Of a DNA stretch of 64,000 bases, positions 17,200 through 26,992 are shown piece after piece. Location: the NCBI RefSeq assembly GCF_021631985.1, contig NZ_CP070225.1:1488001-1552000 (forward strand). Direction: 5' to 3'. The stretch's first letter is position 1, and every line of letters begins with the position of its first letter. This stretch comes from Sandaracinus amylolyticus. Its GTDB lineage: Bacteria; Myxococcota_A; Polyangia; Polyangiales; Sandaracinaceae. The translations under genes and the position numbers were made by a program. The notes beneath the pieces were generated by a model, which had not been told where the DNA came from, searched no databases, and worked only from the letters and a program-made list of their open reading frames with translations.

Positions 17200-17266
17200 C
17201 GGTGAGCATGCTCACCGGATCGACGCACTGCGGCGTGAGCGATGAGCCGCTCTCCGCATGCGGAGG
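17200..17266. promoter_or_regulatory. Two perfect palindromes upstream of the tyrosine-degradation operon
   Basis: CCGGTGAGCATGCTCACCGG at 17200-17219 is a perfect 20-bp palindrome, and CTCCGCATGCGGAG at 17253-17266 a perfect 14-bp one. Both share the GCATGC core and lie 54 and 107 bp before the FAH start. Either could be operator sites for a dimeric regulator; the second could also be part of the terminator region of the preceding gene. No promoter hexamers are convincing between them and the start. Confidence 0.4.
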
Positions 17267-17302
17267 CACTCGACGAAGCGTCCGCGCGCTCCCTCCGGGA
17301 CC

Positions 17303-17323
17303 TGCGGGACGAGCACTCCCGCA
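17303..17323 (-). terminator. Hairpin after the lipoprotein gene
   Basis: TGCGGGA / TCCCGCA, a perfect 7-bp stem with a 7-nt loop. It starts 5 bases beyond the stop codon of the 384-residue lipoprotein. There is no T-run. Confidence 0.45.
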
Positions 17324-17328
17324 AGCAC

Positions 17329-18483
17329 TCAACGCGTCGCGGCTTCCAGGTACGAGCGCGGGTGCTCGTCGAGGTCGACGCGGATCAACATCGCGCGTCG
17401 CACGTGCTCGGGACGCGGCTCGATCGCGAGCGGCGCGATGCGCTCGACCTCGCGCTCGGGCAGCCAGTAGAAGAGCGAGTCGATCGGCGGCACGAACGCC
17501 TGTCGGCGCAGCCCCTCGATCTCGGCGCGCGCGCCGCCAAAGAACGAGACGTCCCACGCCGCGCGGAACGCGGCGACCTCGGCATCGGTGAGCGCGAACG
17601 ACTCGCGGAGCGCGCCGTAGATCGCGTCGCGCGCGGGATCGATCGCAGCGTCGGGCGTGGTGACCGAGATGGTCGCGCCGGGCGCGGGCACATCGATCAC
17701 GCGCACGCGGGTCGCGCTGGGATCGTCCTCGCGATGCACGAGCACGAGGCGCCCCGGCAGCGCGCTCTCACCCGCGTGGTGCACGCGCAGGGTTCCGTCC
17801 TCGGCGCGCGTGATCTGCAGCGGAAGGCGCGCGGGGAGCGCGCCGCGATAGAAGAGGTGATTGAAGTCTCGACCATCGACCTCGAGGCACGCCGCGTCCG
17901 ATGCCTCGTAGCGACGCAGCTCCGAGGCCTCGCAGTAGAAGCGCAGCGCTTGGTCGCAGGGCGCTTCACCGGGCGCGGGATACGACGAGCCGGTGCACGA
18001 CTCGGTGCGCGCGGTCGCGCGCCAGCGGACCCACTGCGTGCGCTCGTCGTGATCGGAGGTGAGCGGCCAGTGCTCTTCGATCGTTCCGCCGGGGAGCTCG
18101 ACGCGGACGCTGAGATCGATCGGCGCGTGCCCCGGCGGGAGGTGCACGTAGAGCAGCGGCGCGCGCGGACGACCGACCGGAGGGCGCGGCGGCGTGGGCG
18201 TCGGAGTCGGAGACAGGCCGAGCGGCACCGGCACGTCGCGCATCAGCTCGTCGCGCGGCACGCCGCGACCGGGCACGCCCGAGAGCGCGAGCTCTCCGAG
18301 CGGCCCGCGGTCGGCGCGCACGTCGATGACGCCCCACTCGTGCACCGCGAGCCCCGCGATCACCTCGACGTCACTGAGCGGCGCAGGTGGAGGCGCTTCG
18401 GTCCTCGTGGTGGACGCGGGACGATCCTCGCCGCACGCAGCGAGCGAGAGCGCGATCAGAGCGAGCAGAGGAGGTCGGCGCAC
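17329..18483 (-). CDS. Lipoprotein of unknown function
   Basis: 384 residues from GTG 18483, chosen because it starts the signal peptide (VRRPPLLALIALSLAACG; lipobox LAAC). Earlier in-frame starts would run into the divergent promoter. A Thr/Pro-rich linker (about 95-112, SPTPTPTPPRPP) splits a small N-terminal part beginning AGLAVHEWGVIDVRAD from a larger beta-rich domain with LLYVHLPPGHAPIDLSVRVE. The pattern HEWGV near the N-terminus recurs in large myxobacterial and planctomycete surface proteins. No enzymatic motif is recognised. Surface location is inferred. Confidence 0.7.
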   Translation of the reverse strand: MRRPPLLALIALSLAACGEDRPASTTRTEAPPPAPLSDVEVIAGLAVHEWGVIDVRADRGPLGELALSGVPGRGVPRDELMRDVPVPLGLSPTPTPTPPRPPVGRPRAPLLYVHLPPGHAPIDLSVRVELPGGTIEEHWPLTSDHDERTQWVRWRATARTESCTGSSYPAPGEAPCDQALRFYCEASELRRYEASDAACLEVDGRDFNHLFYRGALPARLPLQITRAEDGTLRVHHAGESALPGRLVLVHREDDPSATRVRVIDVPAPGATISVTTPDAAIDPARDAIYGALRESFALTDAEVAAFRAAWDVSFFGGARAEIEGLRRQAFVPPIDSLFYWLPEREVERIAPLAIEPRPEHVRRAMLIRVDLDEHPRSYLEAATR

Positions 18484-18553
18484 GCCGCGAGTATGGCCGC
18501 TTTTTTGACCCGCGATCGCCGGGCGTAGTACCGGCGTCTCCGGAGGCACCGCC

Positions 18554-19090
18554 ATGCACCGATCGCTCGTCACGCTCGTGATCTTCGCGCTCCTCGGCAT
18601 CGGTTGCTCGGCGGCGCACGAGCCGCGCGACGTCGCGACCGGCATCTACGATCTCCGCGTGCGCGGCGAGGTCGATGCGTGCTCGCCGTCGCGCGCGACC
18701 GGCGAGATGGGGCTCGTCGGGATCGTCGCGGGCTCGGGCGTGGTGAACGTGGGCGTGCCCGACGTGACGTCGCTCGCGATGTCGCGCGTGTCGCTCGCGG
18801 CGACCGCCGGGTTCCACACCGAGGCGATCACCGCGATCGAAGGATGCGAGGGCGCGAGCGTGCGCCGCGCGTGGACGCTGCTCGAGACGACGTCGTCGGG
18901 CTTCGGGCTCGCGATGACCGAGGAGTGGACCGGTCTCGCGGGGTGCGCCGCAGCGCGCGATCGCATGCCCGCCGCGCCCGAGAGCGACTGCCACGCGGAG
19001 CGCGTGCTCGAGTACCGGCTGATGGAGATGTGCGAAGCGCCGTGCTCGGTCCGCGTGAGCGCGGGCGTCGTGAGCTGCACCTGTGACTGA
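18554..19090 (+). CDS. Lipoprotein of unknown function
   Basis: 178 residues. Signal peptide with lipobox LGIGC (Cys18). The mature part contains eight further cysteines, several of them clustered near the C-terminus (CEAPCSVRVSAGVVSCTCD), implying disulfides. No known domain is recognised. A possible promoter is TTGACC at 18505-18510 with TAGTAC at 18526-18531. GGAGG lies 8 bases before the ATG. It is divergent from the other lipoprotein, with 70 bp between starts. Confidence 0.68.
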   Translation: MHRSLVTLVIFALLGIGCSAAHEPRDVATGIYDLRVRGEVDACSPSRATGEMGLVGIVAGSGVVNVGVPDVTSLAMSRVSLAATAGFHTEAITAIEGCEGASVRRAWTLLETTSSGFGLAMTEEWTGLAGCAAARDRMPAAPESDCHAERVLEYRLMEMCEAPCSVRVSAGVVSCTCD

Positions 19091-19128
19091 CGCTTGAGCT
19101 CCGCCGCGCATCGCGGTCTCCTCGCGGG

Positions 19129-20283
19129 ATGGACTTCGAAGAGCGTGAGGAGCAGCGGATGCTGCGCGAGGGCGTGCGTCGCATCGCGACGTCGTTCGGC
19201 CATCGCTGGTACGTCGAGCGTGCACGACGCGGCGAGAAGACGCAGGAGCTCTGGGACGCGCTCGCGCGCGAGGGCTACCTCGGTGTGAGCCTGCCCGAGC
19301 AGTACGGCGGCGGAGGGCTCGGGATCAGCGAGCTCTGCATCGTGTGCGAGGAGCTCAGCGCCCAGGGCTGCCCGCTGCTTCTGCTCGTCGTGTCACCCGC
19401 GATCTGCGGCACCGTGATCGCGCGCTTCGGCGACGACGCGCAGCGCGCGCGATGGCTGCCCGGCCTCGCGAAGGGCACCTCGACGATGGTGTTCGCGCTC
19501 ACCGAGCCCGACGCGGGATCGAACTCGCACCAGGTCTCGACCACCGCGGTGCGCGACGGCGACGGATGGCGGATCTCCGGCCAGAAGTACTACATCTCGG
19601 GCGTCGACGAGGCCGAGCAGATGCTCCTCGTCGCGCGCACCGGCACCGACGCGCGCACCGGGCGCGGGCAGCTCTCGCTCTTCGTCGTCGACACCGACGC
19701 GCCGGGCCTGAAGCGCGATGCGATCCCGATGGAGATCGTCTCGCCGGAGAAGCAGTTCACGCTCTTCTTCGACGACGTGCGCGTGCCCGGTGATCGTCTG
19801 ATCGGCGGCGAGGGCAACGGCCTCAAGGCGCTGTTCCACGGGCTCAATCCCGAGCGCATCACGTCGGCCGCGTACTGCGTGGGGCTCGCGCGCTACGCCC
19901 TCGACAAGGGCGCGGCGTACGCGCGTGAGCGCAAGGTGTGGTCGGTGCCGATCGGCGCGCACCAGGGCATCGCGCATCCGCTCGCGCGCGCGTGCATCCA
20001 GATGGAGCTCGCGAAGCTGATGACGCAGAAGGCGGCGTGGCTGCACGACGCGGGCAAGGACGCGGGCGAGGCGTCGAACATGGCGCGCCTCTCCGCGGCC
20101 GATGCCGCGATCGACTCGCTCGACGCGGCGATCCAGACGCACGGCGGCAACGGTCTCGCGTCGGAGTACGGCCTCGCGGACCTCTGGGGCTTCGCGCGCT
20201 TGCAGCGCATCGCGCCGGTGAGCCGCGAGATGGTGCTCAACTTCGTGTCGCAGCACTCGCTCGGGCTGCCGAAGTCGTACTGA
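19129..20283 (+). CDS. Acyl-CoA dehydrogenase
   Basis: 384 residues, standard length. FAD/substrate motifs are ALTEPDAGSN (123-132) and WRISGQKYYISGV. The C-terminal signature QTHGGNGLASEYGLADLWGFARLQRIAPVS has the usual QxxGG. The catalytic base is probably Glu242 in GLNPERITSA, the position used by isovaleryl-CoA-type dehydrogenases; the medium-chain-type Glu near the C-terminus is absent. It oxidises an acyl-CoA to the trans-2-enoyl-CoA and passes electrons to ETF. No other beta-oxidation gene is adjacent, so the chain is not known. Confidence 0.9.
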   Translation: MDFEEREEQRMLREGVRRIATSFGHRWYVERARRGEKTQELWDALAREGYLGVSLPEQYGGGGLGISELCIVCEELSAQGCPLLLLVVSPAICGTVIARFGDDAQRARWLPGLAKGTSTMVFALTEPDAGSNSHQVSTTAVRDGDGWRISGQKYYISGVDEAEQMLLVARTGTDARTGRGQLSLFVVDTDAPGLKRDAIPMEIVSPEKQFTLFFDDVRVPGDRLIGGEGNGLKALFHGLNPERITSAAYCVGLARYALDKGAAYARERKVWSVPIGAHQGIAHPLARACIQMELAKLMTQKAAWLHDAGKDAGEASNMARLSAADAAIDSLDAAIQTHGGNGLASEYGLADLWGFARLQRIAPVSREMVLNFVSQHSLGLPKSY

Positions 20284-20295
20284 GGAACAGCGTCG

Positions 20296-20345
20296 ACCGC
20301 AGAGGACCACAGAGAAGAGTTTTCCCTCTCTGCGGCCCTCCGTGG
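20296..20345. repeat. Intergenic CCGCAGAG/CTCTGCGG hairpin repeat, copy 1
   Basis: ACCGCAGAGGACCACAGAGA and its partner CTCTCTGCGGCCCTCCGTGG form an imperfect stem around a TTTTCC loop, exactly in the gap between two convergent stops. A longer relative lies at 43651-43726. Likely acts as a bidirectional terminator or a dispersed repetitive hairpin. It is AT-richer and of different composition from the flanking genes. Confidence 0.55.
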
Positions 20346-20353
20346 CGAGACCC

Positions 20354-21706
20354 TCAGACCGCCGAGAGCGCGGCCACGAAGCGATCGAGATCTTCCTTCG
20401 AGTGACGCTCGGTCACCGCGACGAGGAGCTCGCGCTCACGGCCCGGGAACGACTTGCCGAGGTCCACGCCCGCGAGGATGTGCTTCGCCGCGAGCGCCGC
20501 GAGCAGCGGGGCCGCCGCGCCCTCGTTGCGACGCACGACGAACTCGTTGAACGTCGGCGCCGTCGTCGCGATCGTGAAGCGCCCGGTCTCCGCGATCTTC
20601 TTCTTCAGGTACTCGGCCTTCGCGAGGCACGCGCGGCCGACCTGCTCGAAGCCCTTCTTGCCGAGCATCGAGCAACGGATCGTCATCGCGAGCGCGATGA
20701 GCCCGTGGTTCGTGCAGATGTTCGACGTCGCGCGCTCGCGGCGGATGTGCTGCTCGCGCGTGCTCAGCGTGAGCACGAAGCCGCGCTCGCCCGCCTGGTC
20801 GACGGTCTCGCCGCAGATGCGGCCCGGCATCTCGCGGATGAACTCCATCTTCGTCGCGAAGAGGCCGACGCCGGGACCGCCGAGCTGGGGCGGGCACGCG
20901 AGCGGCTGACCCTCACCCACCGCGATGTCGACGTCGTACGCGCCCGGCGGCTTGATCACCGAGAGCGCGTAGGGCTCCGCGGTCGCGGTCACGAGCAGCG
21001 CGCCCGCCGCGCGCGTCTTCTCGCGCAGCGTCGCGAGATCTTCGACCGCGCCGAAGAAGTTCGGATAGCCGACGATCACCGCCGCGACGTTGCCGTCGAG
21101 CAGCTCCAGGACCGACGCGACGTCGGTGCGCCCGTCGTCCGCGACCTTCGCGATGCGGACCTCGATCTCGCCCGAGTCGAAGCCGCGCACGTAGGTCTGC
21201 ACGGTCTGCACGTACTCGGGGTGCAGCGCGCCCGAGAGGACCACGTGCTTCTTGCCGGTCACGCGGCGGGCCATCAGCGCGGCCTCGGCGACGGCGCTCG
21301 CCGCGTCGTACATCGACGCGTTCGAGACCTCCATGCCGAGCAGCTCGCAGACCGTGGTCTGGAACTCGAAGATCGACTGGAGCGTGCCCTGCGAGACCTC
21401 GGCCTGGTACGGCGTGTACGCCGTGTAGAACTCGCTGCGCAGCAGGAGCTGGTCGACGGCCGGCGGCACGTGGTGGTCGTAGATGCCGGCGCCGAGGAAC
21501 GAGAGCGCGCGAGACGCCTCGTTCTTCGCCGCGAGCGTCTCGAGGTGCGCCATCAGCGTCGGCTCGTCGAGCGCGGGCTCGACCGCGAGCGGACGCCCGA
21601 GGCGGTGCGCCTTCGGGATGTCGGCGAAGAGGTCGTCGATCGACTGCACGCCGATCGTGGCCAGCATCGCGCGGATCTCGTCGTCGGTATGGGGCAGGTA
21701 CCGCAT
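20354..21706 (-). CDS. gcvPA: Glycine dehydrogenase (decarboxylating) subunit 1
   Basis: 450 residues from the ATG at 21706. The N-terminus MRYLPHTDDEIRAMLATIGV and the segments SFLGAGIYDHHVPPAVDQL, EFYTAYTPYQAEVSQGTLQ and GEGQPLACPPQLGGPGVGLFA are those of the alpha subunit of the split P-protein. The PLP-binding lysine resides in the other subunit (GcvPB), which is not encoded next to it. It acts in the glycine cleavage system with GcvT and GcvH upstream. The 206-bp gap before gcvH is G/C-run rich (repeated GGGGCCCC blocks) and shows no glycine-riboswitch pattern that I can recognise. Confidence 0.94.
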   Translation of the reverse strand: MRYLPHTDDEIRAMLATIGVQSIDDLFADIPKAHRLGRPLAVEPALDEPTLMAHLETLAAKNEASRALSFLGAGIYDHHVPPAVDQLLLRSEFYTAYTPYQAEVSQGTLQSIFEFQTTVCELLGMEVSNASMYDAASAVAEAALMARRVTGKKHVVLSGALHPEYVQTVQTYVRGFDSGEIEVRIAKVADDGRTDVASVLELLDGNVAAVIVGYPNFFGAVEDLATLREKTRAAGALLVTATAEPYALSVIKPPGAYDVDIAVGEGQPLACPPQLGGPGVGLFATKMEFIREMPGRICGETVDQAGERGFVLTLSTREQHIRRERATSNICTNHGLIALAMTIRCSMLGKKGFEQVGRACLAKAEYLKKKIAETGRFTIATTAPTFNEFVVRRNEGAAAPLLAALAAKHILAGVDLGKSFPGRERELLVAVTERHSKEDLDRFVAALSAV

Positions 21707-21912
21707 GTGCCGTCGCCTTCTGCTGGAGCCGCTGCTTCGGATCAGCAACGGCCCGGAATCTCGGGGCTGTCGAAACGTCGCGCCGTGCTGGCGAGGGGCA
21801 AGTGGGGTCGGGGCCCCGCGCGCAGCGTTTGGGGTGGGGGGCCCCGATCCGGCTTTTCCGGTCGGGGGAGGGGCTGCTCCTAAGAAAGCAGAGCCAAGAC
21901 CCCTCCGAGAGC

Positions 21913-22302
21913 TCAGTGATCCAGGGTGCCGAGGAACGCTTCGTAGGCCGCCGCGTCCATGAGGCCGTCGAGGCCGCCGGCGGGCTTGAGCGCGATCATC
22001 CAGCCCTTGTCGTACGGGCCTTCGTTCACGAGCTCGGGCTTGCCGTCGAGCGCGTCGTTCACCGCGACGACCTCACCGGCGATCGGCGAGAAGAGCTCGC
22101 TCACCGTCTTCACCGACTCGATGTCGCCGAAGCGGCCGTGCTCCTCGAGCTTCGTGCCGACCTTGGGCAGATCGACGAGCGTGACGTCGCCGAGCTGCTC
22201 GACCGCGTACGCCGTGACGCCGACGCGAACGGTGCCGTCCGCCTCGAGACGCGCCCACTCGTGGTCCTTCGTGTACTTCAGATCGCTCGGGTAGCTCGCC
22301 AT
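21913..22302 (-). CDS. gcvH: Glycine cleavage system H protein
   Basis: 129 residues, normal length. The lipoyl-lysine is Lys65 in DIESVKTVSEL. The barrel segments VGVTAYAVEQLGDVTLVDLP and GWMIALKPAG are typical. It carries the aminomethyl-lipoyl intermediate between P, T and L proteins. It sits between gcvT (82 bp upstream) and gcvPA on the same strand. Confidence 0.97.
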   Translation of the reverse strand: MASYPSDLKYTKDHEWARLEADGTVRVGVTAYAVEQLGDVTLVDLPKVGTKLEEHGRFGDIESVKTVSELFSPIAGEVVAVNDALDGKPELVNEGPYDKGWMIALKPAGGLDGLMDAAAYEAFLGTLDH

Positions 22303-22384
22303 GGCTCTTCTCCTCGAGGGTCGATGTGCGAATCGCGAGTCGACTCGTGCGACTCGCGATCGGAAACGAACGAAGCGCGCGCTC

Positions 22385-23524
22385 TCAGCGGCTGCGCTTG
22401 TAGAACGGCGTCTTCACCACGACGGCTTCGATCGAGCGGCCGGGACGCACTTCGATCCCGATCCGCGAGCCGATCTCCGCCAGCGCGGCCGGGACGTACC
22501 CGAGGCCGATGTTCTTGTCGAGCGTCGGCGAGGGCGATCCGCTCGTGACGAGCCCGATCGTCTTCCCCGGGGTCTCGCTGCCGGTCCACTCGACGATCGC
22601 GTGGCCGTGGCGCGCGATGCCACGTCCGACCATCTCGAAGCCGACCATGCGGCGCCCGGTGCCTGGCGATGCAGCGCCCGCCGCCTTGATCTTCTGGAGC
22701 GCGGCCTTGCCCAGGAAGTCGCGCGGCTTGTCGAGCTTCACGACCCATGCGAGGCCCGCCTCGAGCGGGTTCGTGGTCTCGTCGATCTCGTTGCCGTAGA
22801 GCGAGAGACGGCCCTCGAGGCGCAGCGTGTCGCGCGCGCCGAGGCCCGCGGGCTCGAGGCCGAGCGGCTTGCCCGCCTCGACGAGCGCGCGCCACAGCGT
22901 CGCCGCGTGCTCGTTCGCGCAGAAGAGCTCGAAGCCGTCCTCCGCGGTGTAGCCGGTGCGCGCGGCGATCACGGGCACGCCCGCGACCTTGCCGTCGGTG
23001 AGCGAGAACGACGACAGCGAGGTGATCGCATCGTCGGCGCCCGCAGCGCGCGCGACGTCGAGCGCCTTCGGGCCCTGGAGCGCGATCAGCGCGAAGCGAT
23101 CCGAGGCGTCCTCGAAGCTCGTCTTGCGACCCTGCACGTGCTTCGCGAAGTGCGCCGCGATCTTGTCGCGGTTCGACGCGTTGCACACGACGAGGAACTT
23201 CTCGCGGCCGCGGCGATACACGATCAGATCGTCGAGGATCGTGCCCTGCTCGTTGCACGCGACGCAGTACACGGCCTTGCCGTCGGGCAGCTTCGTGAGG
23301 TCCGCGGTGACGAGCTCGTCGATCACCGCCTCGCTCTCCGGCCCCTCGAGGAGGAGCTCGCCCATGTGCGAGACGTCGAAGAGACCCGCCGCGTTGCGCA
23401 CGGCGTGGTGCTCCTTGACGAGCCCCGCGTACTGGACCGGCATGCTCCAGCCGGCGAAGGGGACGATGCGTGCGCCGAGCGTCTTGTGCTCGTCGAAGAG
23501 GGGAGTACGGCGAAGGTCGGTCAT
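22385..23524 (-). CDS. gcvT: Aminomethyltransferase (glycine cleavage T protein)
   Basis: 379 residues. N-terminal TPLFDEHKTLGARIVPFAGWSMPVQY and LFDVSHMGELLLEGPE are the folate-binding GcvT signature. GRLSLYGNEIDETTNPLEAG and the C-terminal beta-barrel GLVTSGSPSPTLDKNIGLGYV complete the protein. It transfers the methylene group to tetrahydrofolate. It is the first gene of the minus-strand gcv cluster; its start is divergent from the FHA-type activator, with 133 bp between starts. Confidence 0.96.
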   Translation of the reverse strand: MTDLRRTPLFDEHKTLGARIVPFAGWSMPVQYAGLVKEHHAVRNAAGLFDVSHMGELLLEGPESEAVIDELVTADLTKLPDGKAVYCVACNEQGTILDDLIVYRRGREKFLVVCNASNRDKIAAHFAKHVQGRKTSFEDASDRFALIALQGPKALDVARAAGADDAITSLSSFSLTDGKVAGVPVIAARTGYTAEDGFELFCANEHAATLWRALVEAGKPLGLEPAGLGARDTLRLEGRLSLYGNEIDETTNPLEAGLAWVVKLDKPRDFLGKAALQKIKAAGAASPGTGRRMVGFEMVGRGIARHGHAIVEWTGSETPGKTIGLVTSGSPSPTLDKNIGLGYVPAALAEIGSRIGIEVRPGRSIEAVVVKTPFYKRSR

Positions 23525-23657
23525 CGAAGGCGCCGGACATTAGCGGCGTGATCGGGTGCGTTCAAGGCGCTCCGAGGCGCCTCCGCGGCGCGTCACGCGC
23601 AGTGCTCACGCGGGTGCGCAACGGTGGGAGAGCGACGCCGATAGCGCGGCCACGCCT

Positions 23658-25202
<1,545 letters not shown>

Positions 25203-25265
25203 TCGAGCGGGGTCGCGCGGGATGGGGCGCGGGACTATATGGCCTGAGTGTCCGCTGCGAGCTCG

Positions 25266-26192
25266 ATGACGACACGCGCGCGCTGGGCGTTCGCCCTCAA
25301 GCCGGCGAGCTGGCCGAAGCTGCTCGTGCCGATGGCGCTCGGACAGGCCATCGGGATCGATGCGAACGGCGGGGTCTCGATCGCGGGCCTCGTGATCGGT
25401 GCGCTCTTCACGGTGCTCGATCTCGTGTTCGTCGTGCTGCTGAACGACTGGGGCGATCAGGAGGTCGATCGCGTGAAGCGATCGATGTTCCCGCACTCGT
25501 CGCAGAAGACGATCCCCGACGGGATCCTGCCCGCACCGACGTTGCTCCTCGTCGGCGGGCTCGCGGGCGTCGGTGCCGCGCTCGTCGCGCTCGCGGGGGA
25601 GATCGCGCTCGATCGACCGTGGCTCACCGTCGGGGCGGTCGCGTCGCTCGGGATCTTCGTCGCGTACACGCTGCCTCCGCTGCGCCTCAACTACCGCGGG
25701 GGCGGTGAGCTGCTCGAGGCGCTGGGCGTCGGCGTCGCACTGCCGTGGATCAACGCGTACGCGCAGAGCGGTCGCGCGCTGCCGCCCGCGCTGATCGTGC
25801 TCCCGGGCTTCGCCGCGTTCGCGCTCTCGTGTGCGGTCGCGAGCGGTCTCGCCGACGAGCGCAGCGATCGCATGGGCGGCAAGCGCACGTTCACGACGAT
25901 GCTCGGCAACACACTCGCGCGGCGCCTCACGAACGTCCTCGCGCTCGCGGGCGGTCTGATCTGGGCGCTGACGGCCTGGATCGGCGCGCACGGCACGCCG
26001 ACGATCCCGCTGGTCGCCGCGGCGGCGAGCGCCCTGCTCGCGTGGGACGGAGTGCGGCGCGCGAGCGCGGCCGCCGTGACCGACGCGTTCGATGCGCAGC
26101 GGAGCTACAAGTCGTCGCTGCACCGGCTGGTCTGGGAATCGAGCATCGTGCTCGCGGTCGGCATGGCGATCGGACCTCTGCTCGGCTTCTGA
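25266..26192 (+). CDS. UbiA-family prenyltransferase
   Basis: 308 residues from ATG 25266 (GTG 25248 is an alternative). About eight hydrophobic helices. The Mg-prenyl-diphosphate motif NDWGDQEVD (NDxxDxxxD) is in the second helical block, and a second acidic motif LADERSDRMGGKR in the fifth. KPASWPKLLVPMALGQA at the N-terminus resembles MenA-type enzymes, so quinone or similar aromatic prenylation is plausible. The next gene starts directly after its stop, so it is co-translated with an unknown soluble protein. Confidence 0.85.
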   Translation: MTTRARWAFALKPASWPKLLVPMALGQAIGIDANGGVSIAGLVIGALFTVLDLVFVVLLNDWGDQEVDRVKRSMFPHSSQKTIPDGILPAPTLLLVGGLAGVGAALVALAGEIALDRPWLTVGAVASLGIFVAYTLPPLRLNYRGGGELLEALGVGVALPWINAYAQSGRALPPALIVLPGFAAFALSCAVASGLADERSDRMGGKRTFTTMLGNTLARRLTNVLALAGGLIWALTAWIGAHGTPTIPLVAAAASALLAWDGVRRASAAAVTDAFDAQRSYKSSLHRLVWESSIVLAVGMAIGPLLGF

Positions 26193-26927
26193 ATGACGAC
26201 CATCCAGACCCACGCGCACGACGAGATCGAGGCGCTGCTCGCGGAGCGCGACGAGGCCTTGGGAGCACGCTGGCGCTCGCTCTGCCCGGGGCGCGAGCTC
26301 GCACGCCCGCTGCGCGACCTGATCCCCGATCGCGCGCTGCCGATCGACGTACGGCTCGCGGCCGCGCGCGGGATCGCGGCGGTCGCCGAGGCGGTGCACC
26401 GCAACTTCCCCGACAACCTGTTCTGCGATCTCGAGCTCGTCCTCGCGCGGCTCGAGCGCGGCGGCGCGACGCACGGCACGTCGTGGATCGACGCGACCGT
26501 CTCGACGATCGTCGACCTTCACGATCTCTTCGGGCACGCGACGACGATCCAGTTCCGCTACGTGCACGACTTCCTCTACGGGTTCGACTGGGCGCGCTGG
26601 GTGCGTCGCGATCCCGAGACGCGACGCGTGATCGGACCCTTCGATCCCGGCTTCCTCGCATACGCGCGACGTCGTGGTGGCGAGCTCGTCGAGCTCATCG
26701 CGCACGACGACGAGAAGTACCACCGCATCCCGCGCGGCCATGATCGCAACCCGTTCGCGTTCCATCGCGATCCCGAGTCCGAGGCCAAGCTGCTCTCGGA
26801 TCTCGCGACGCGCGGATGGATCCCGGTCGAGGCATGGAAGCGCGACGCGGCACCGCGCTGGGATCGCGACTACGCGCTCGAGCGCGAGCGGCGCGCGCGC
26901 GACCTCGGGCTCGTGCTCGACCGCTGA
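26193..26927 (+). CDS. Conserved-looking protein of unknown function, coupled to UbiA
   Basis: 244 residues; the ATG follows the UbiA stop with no gap. I do not recognise the family. Soluble, mixed charge, no signal peptide. Visible features: a helical N-terminal half ending EAVHRNFPDNLFCDLELV, a distinctive centre DLHDLFGHATTIQFRYVHDF with several His and aromatic residues, and a C-terminal stretch RGWIPVEAWKRDAAPRWDRD. The His/Asp-rich centre could bind a metal, but that is speculation. Codon use matches neighbours. Strict coupling suggests it works with the prenyltransferase or its product. Confidence 0.7.
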   Translation: MTTIQTHAHDEIEALLAERDEALGARWRSLCPGRELARPLRDLIPDRALPIDVRLAAARGIAAVAEAVHRNFPDNLFCDLELVLARLERGGATHGTSWIDATVSTIVDLHDLFGHATTIQFRYVHDFLYGFDWARWVRRDPETRRVIGPFDPGFLAYARRRGGELVELIAHDDEKYHRIPRGHDRNPFAFHRDPESEAKLLSDLATRGWIPVEAWKRDAAPRWDRDYALERERRARDLGLVLDR

Positions 26928-26966
26928 GGCGGCCCAGAGAGCGCTCTGCGCGGGTTGCTGGCGGCC

Positions 26967-26988
26967 GATGCATAACGTGTTATGCATC
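26967..26988 (+). promoter_or_regulatory. 22-bp inverted repeat, probable MarR operator
   Basis: GATGCATAAC-GT-GTTATGCATC is perfect over 10-bp arms, AT-rich in a GC-rich genome, and ends 4 bp before the GTG start of a MarR-type regulator. MarR dimers usually bind such palindromes in their own promoters, so autoregulation is the simplest reading (inference). Confidence 0.7.
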
Positions 26989-26992
26989 TGTC

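Noticed and set aside
21707-23657. Glycine riboswitch controlling the gcv genes
   Set aside because: Neither the gcvT leader nor the gcvH-gcvPA gap shows the conserved glycine-aptamer segments by eye; a covariance search would be needed to exclude it fully.
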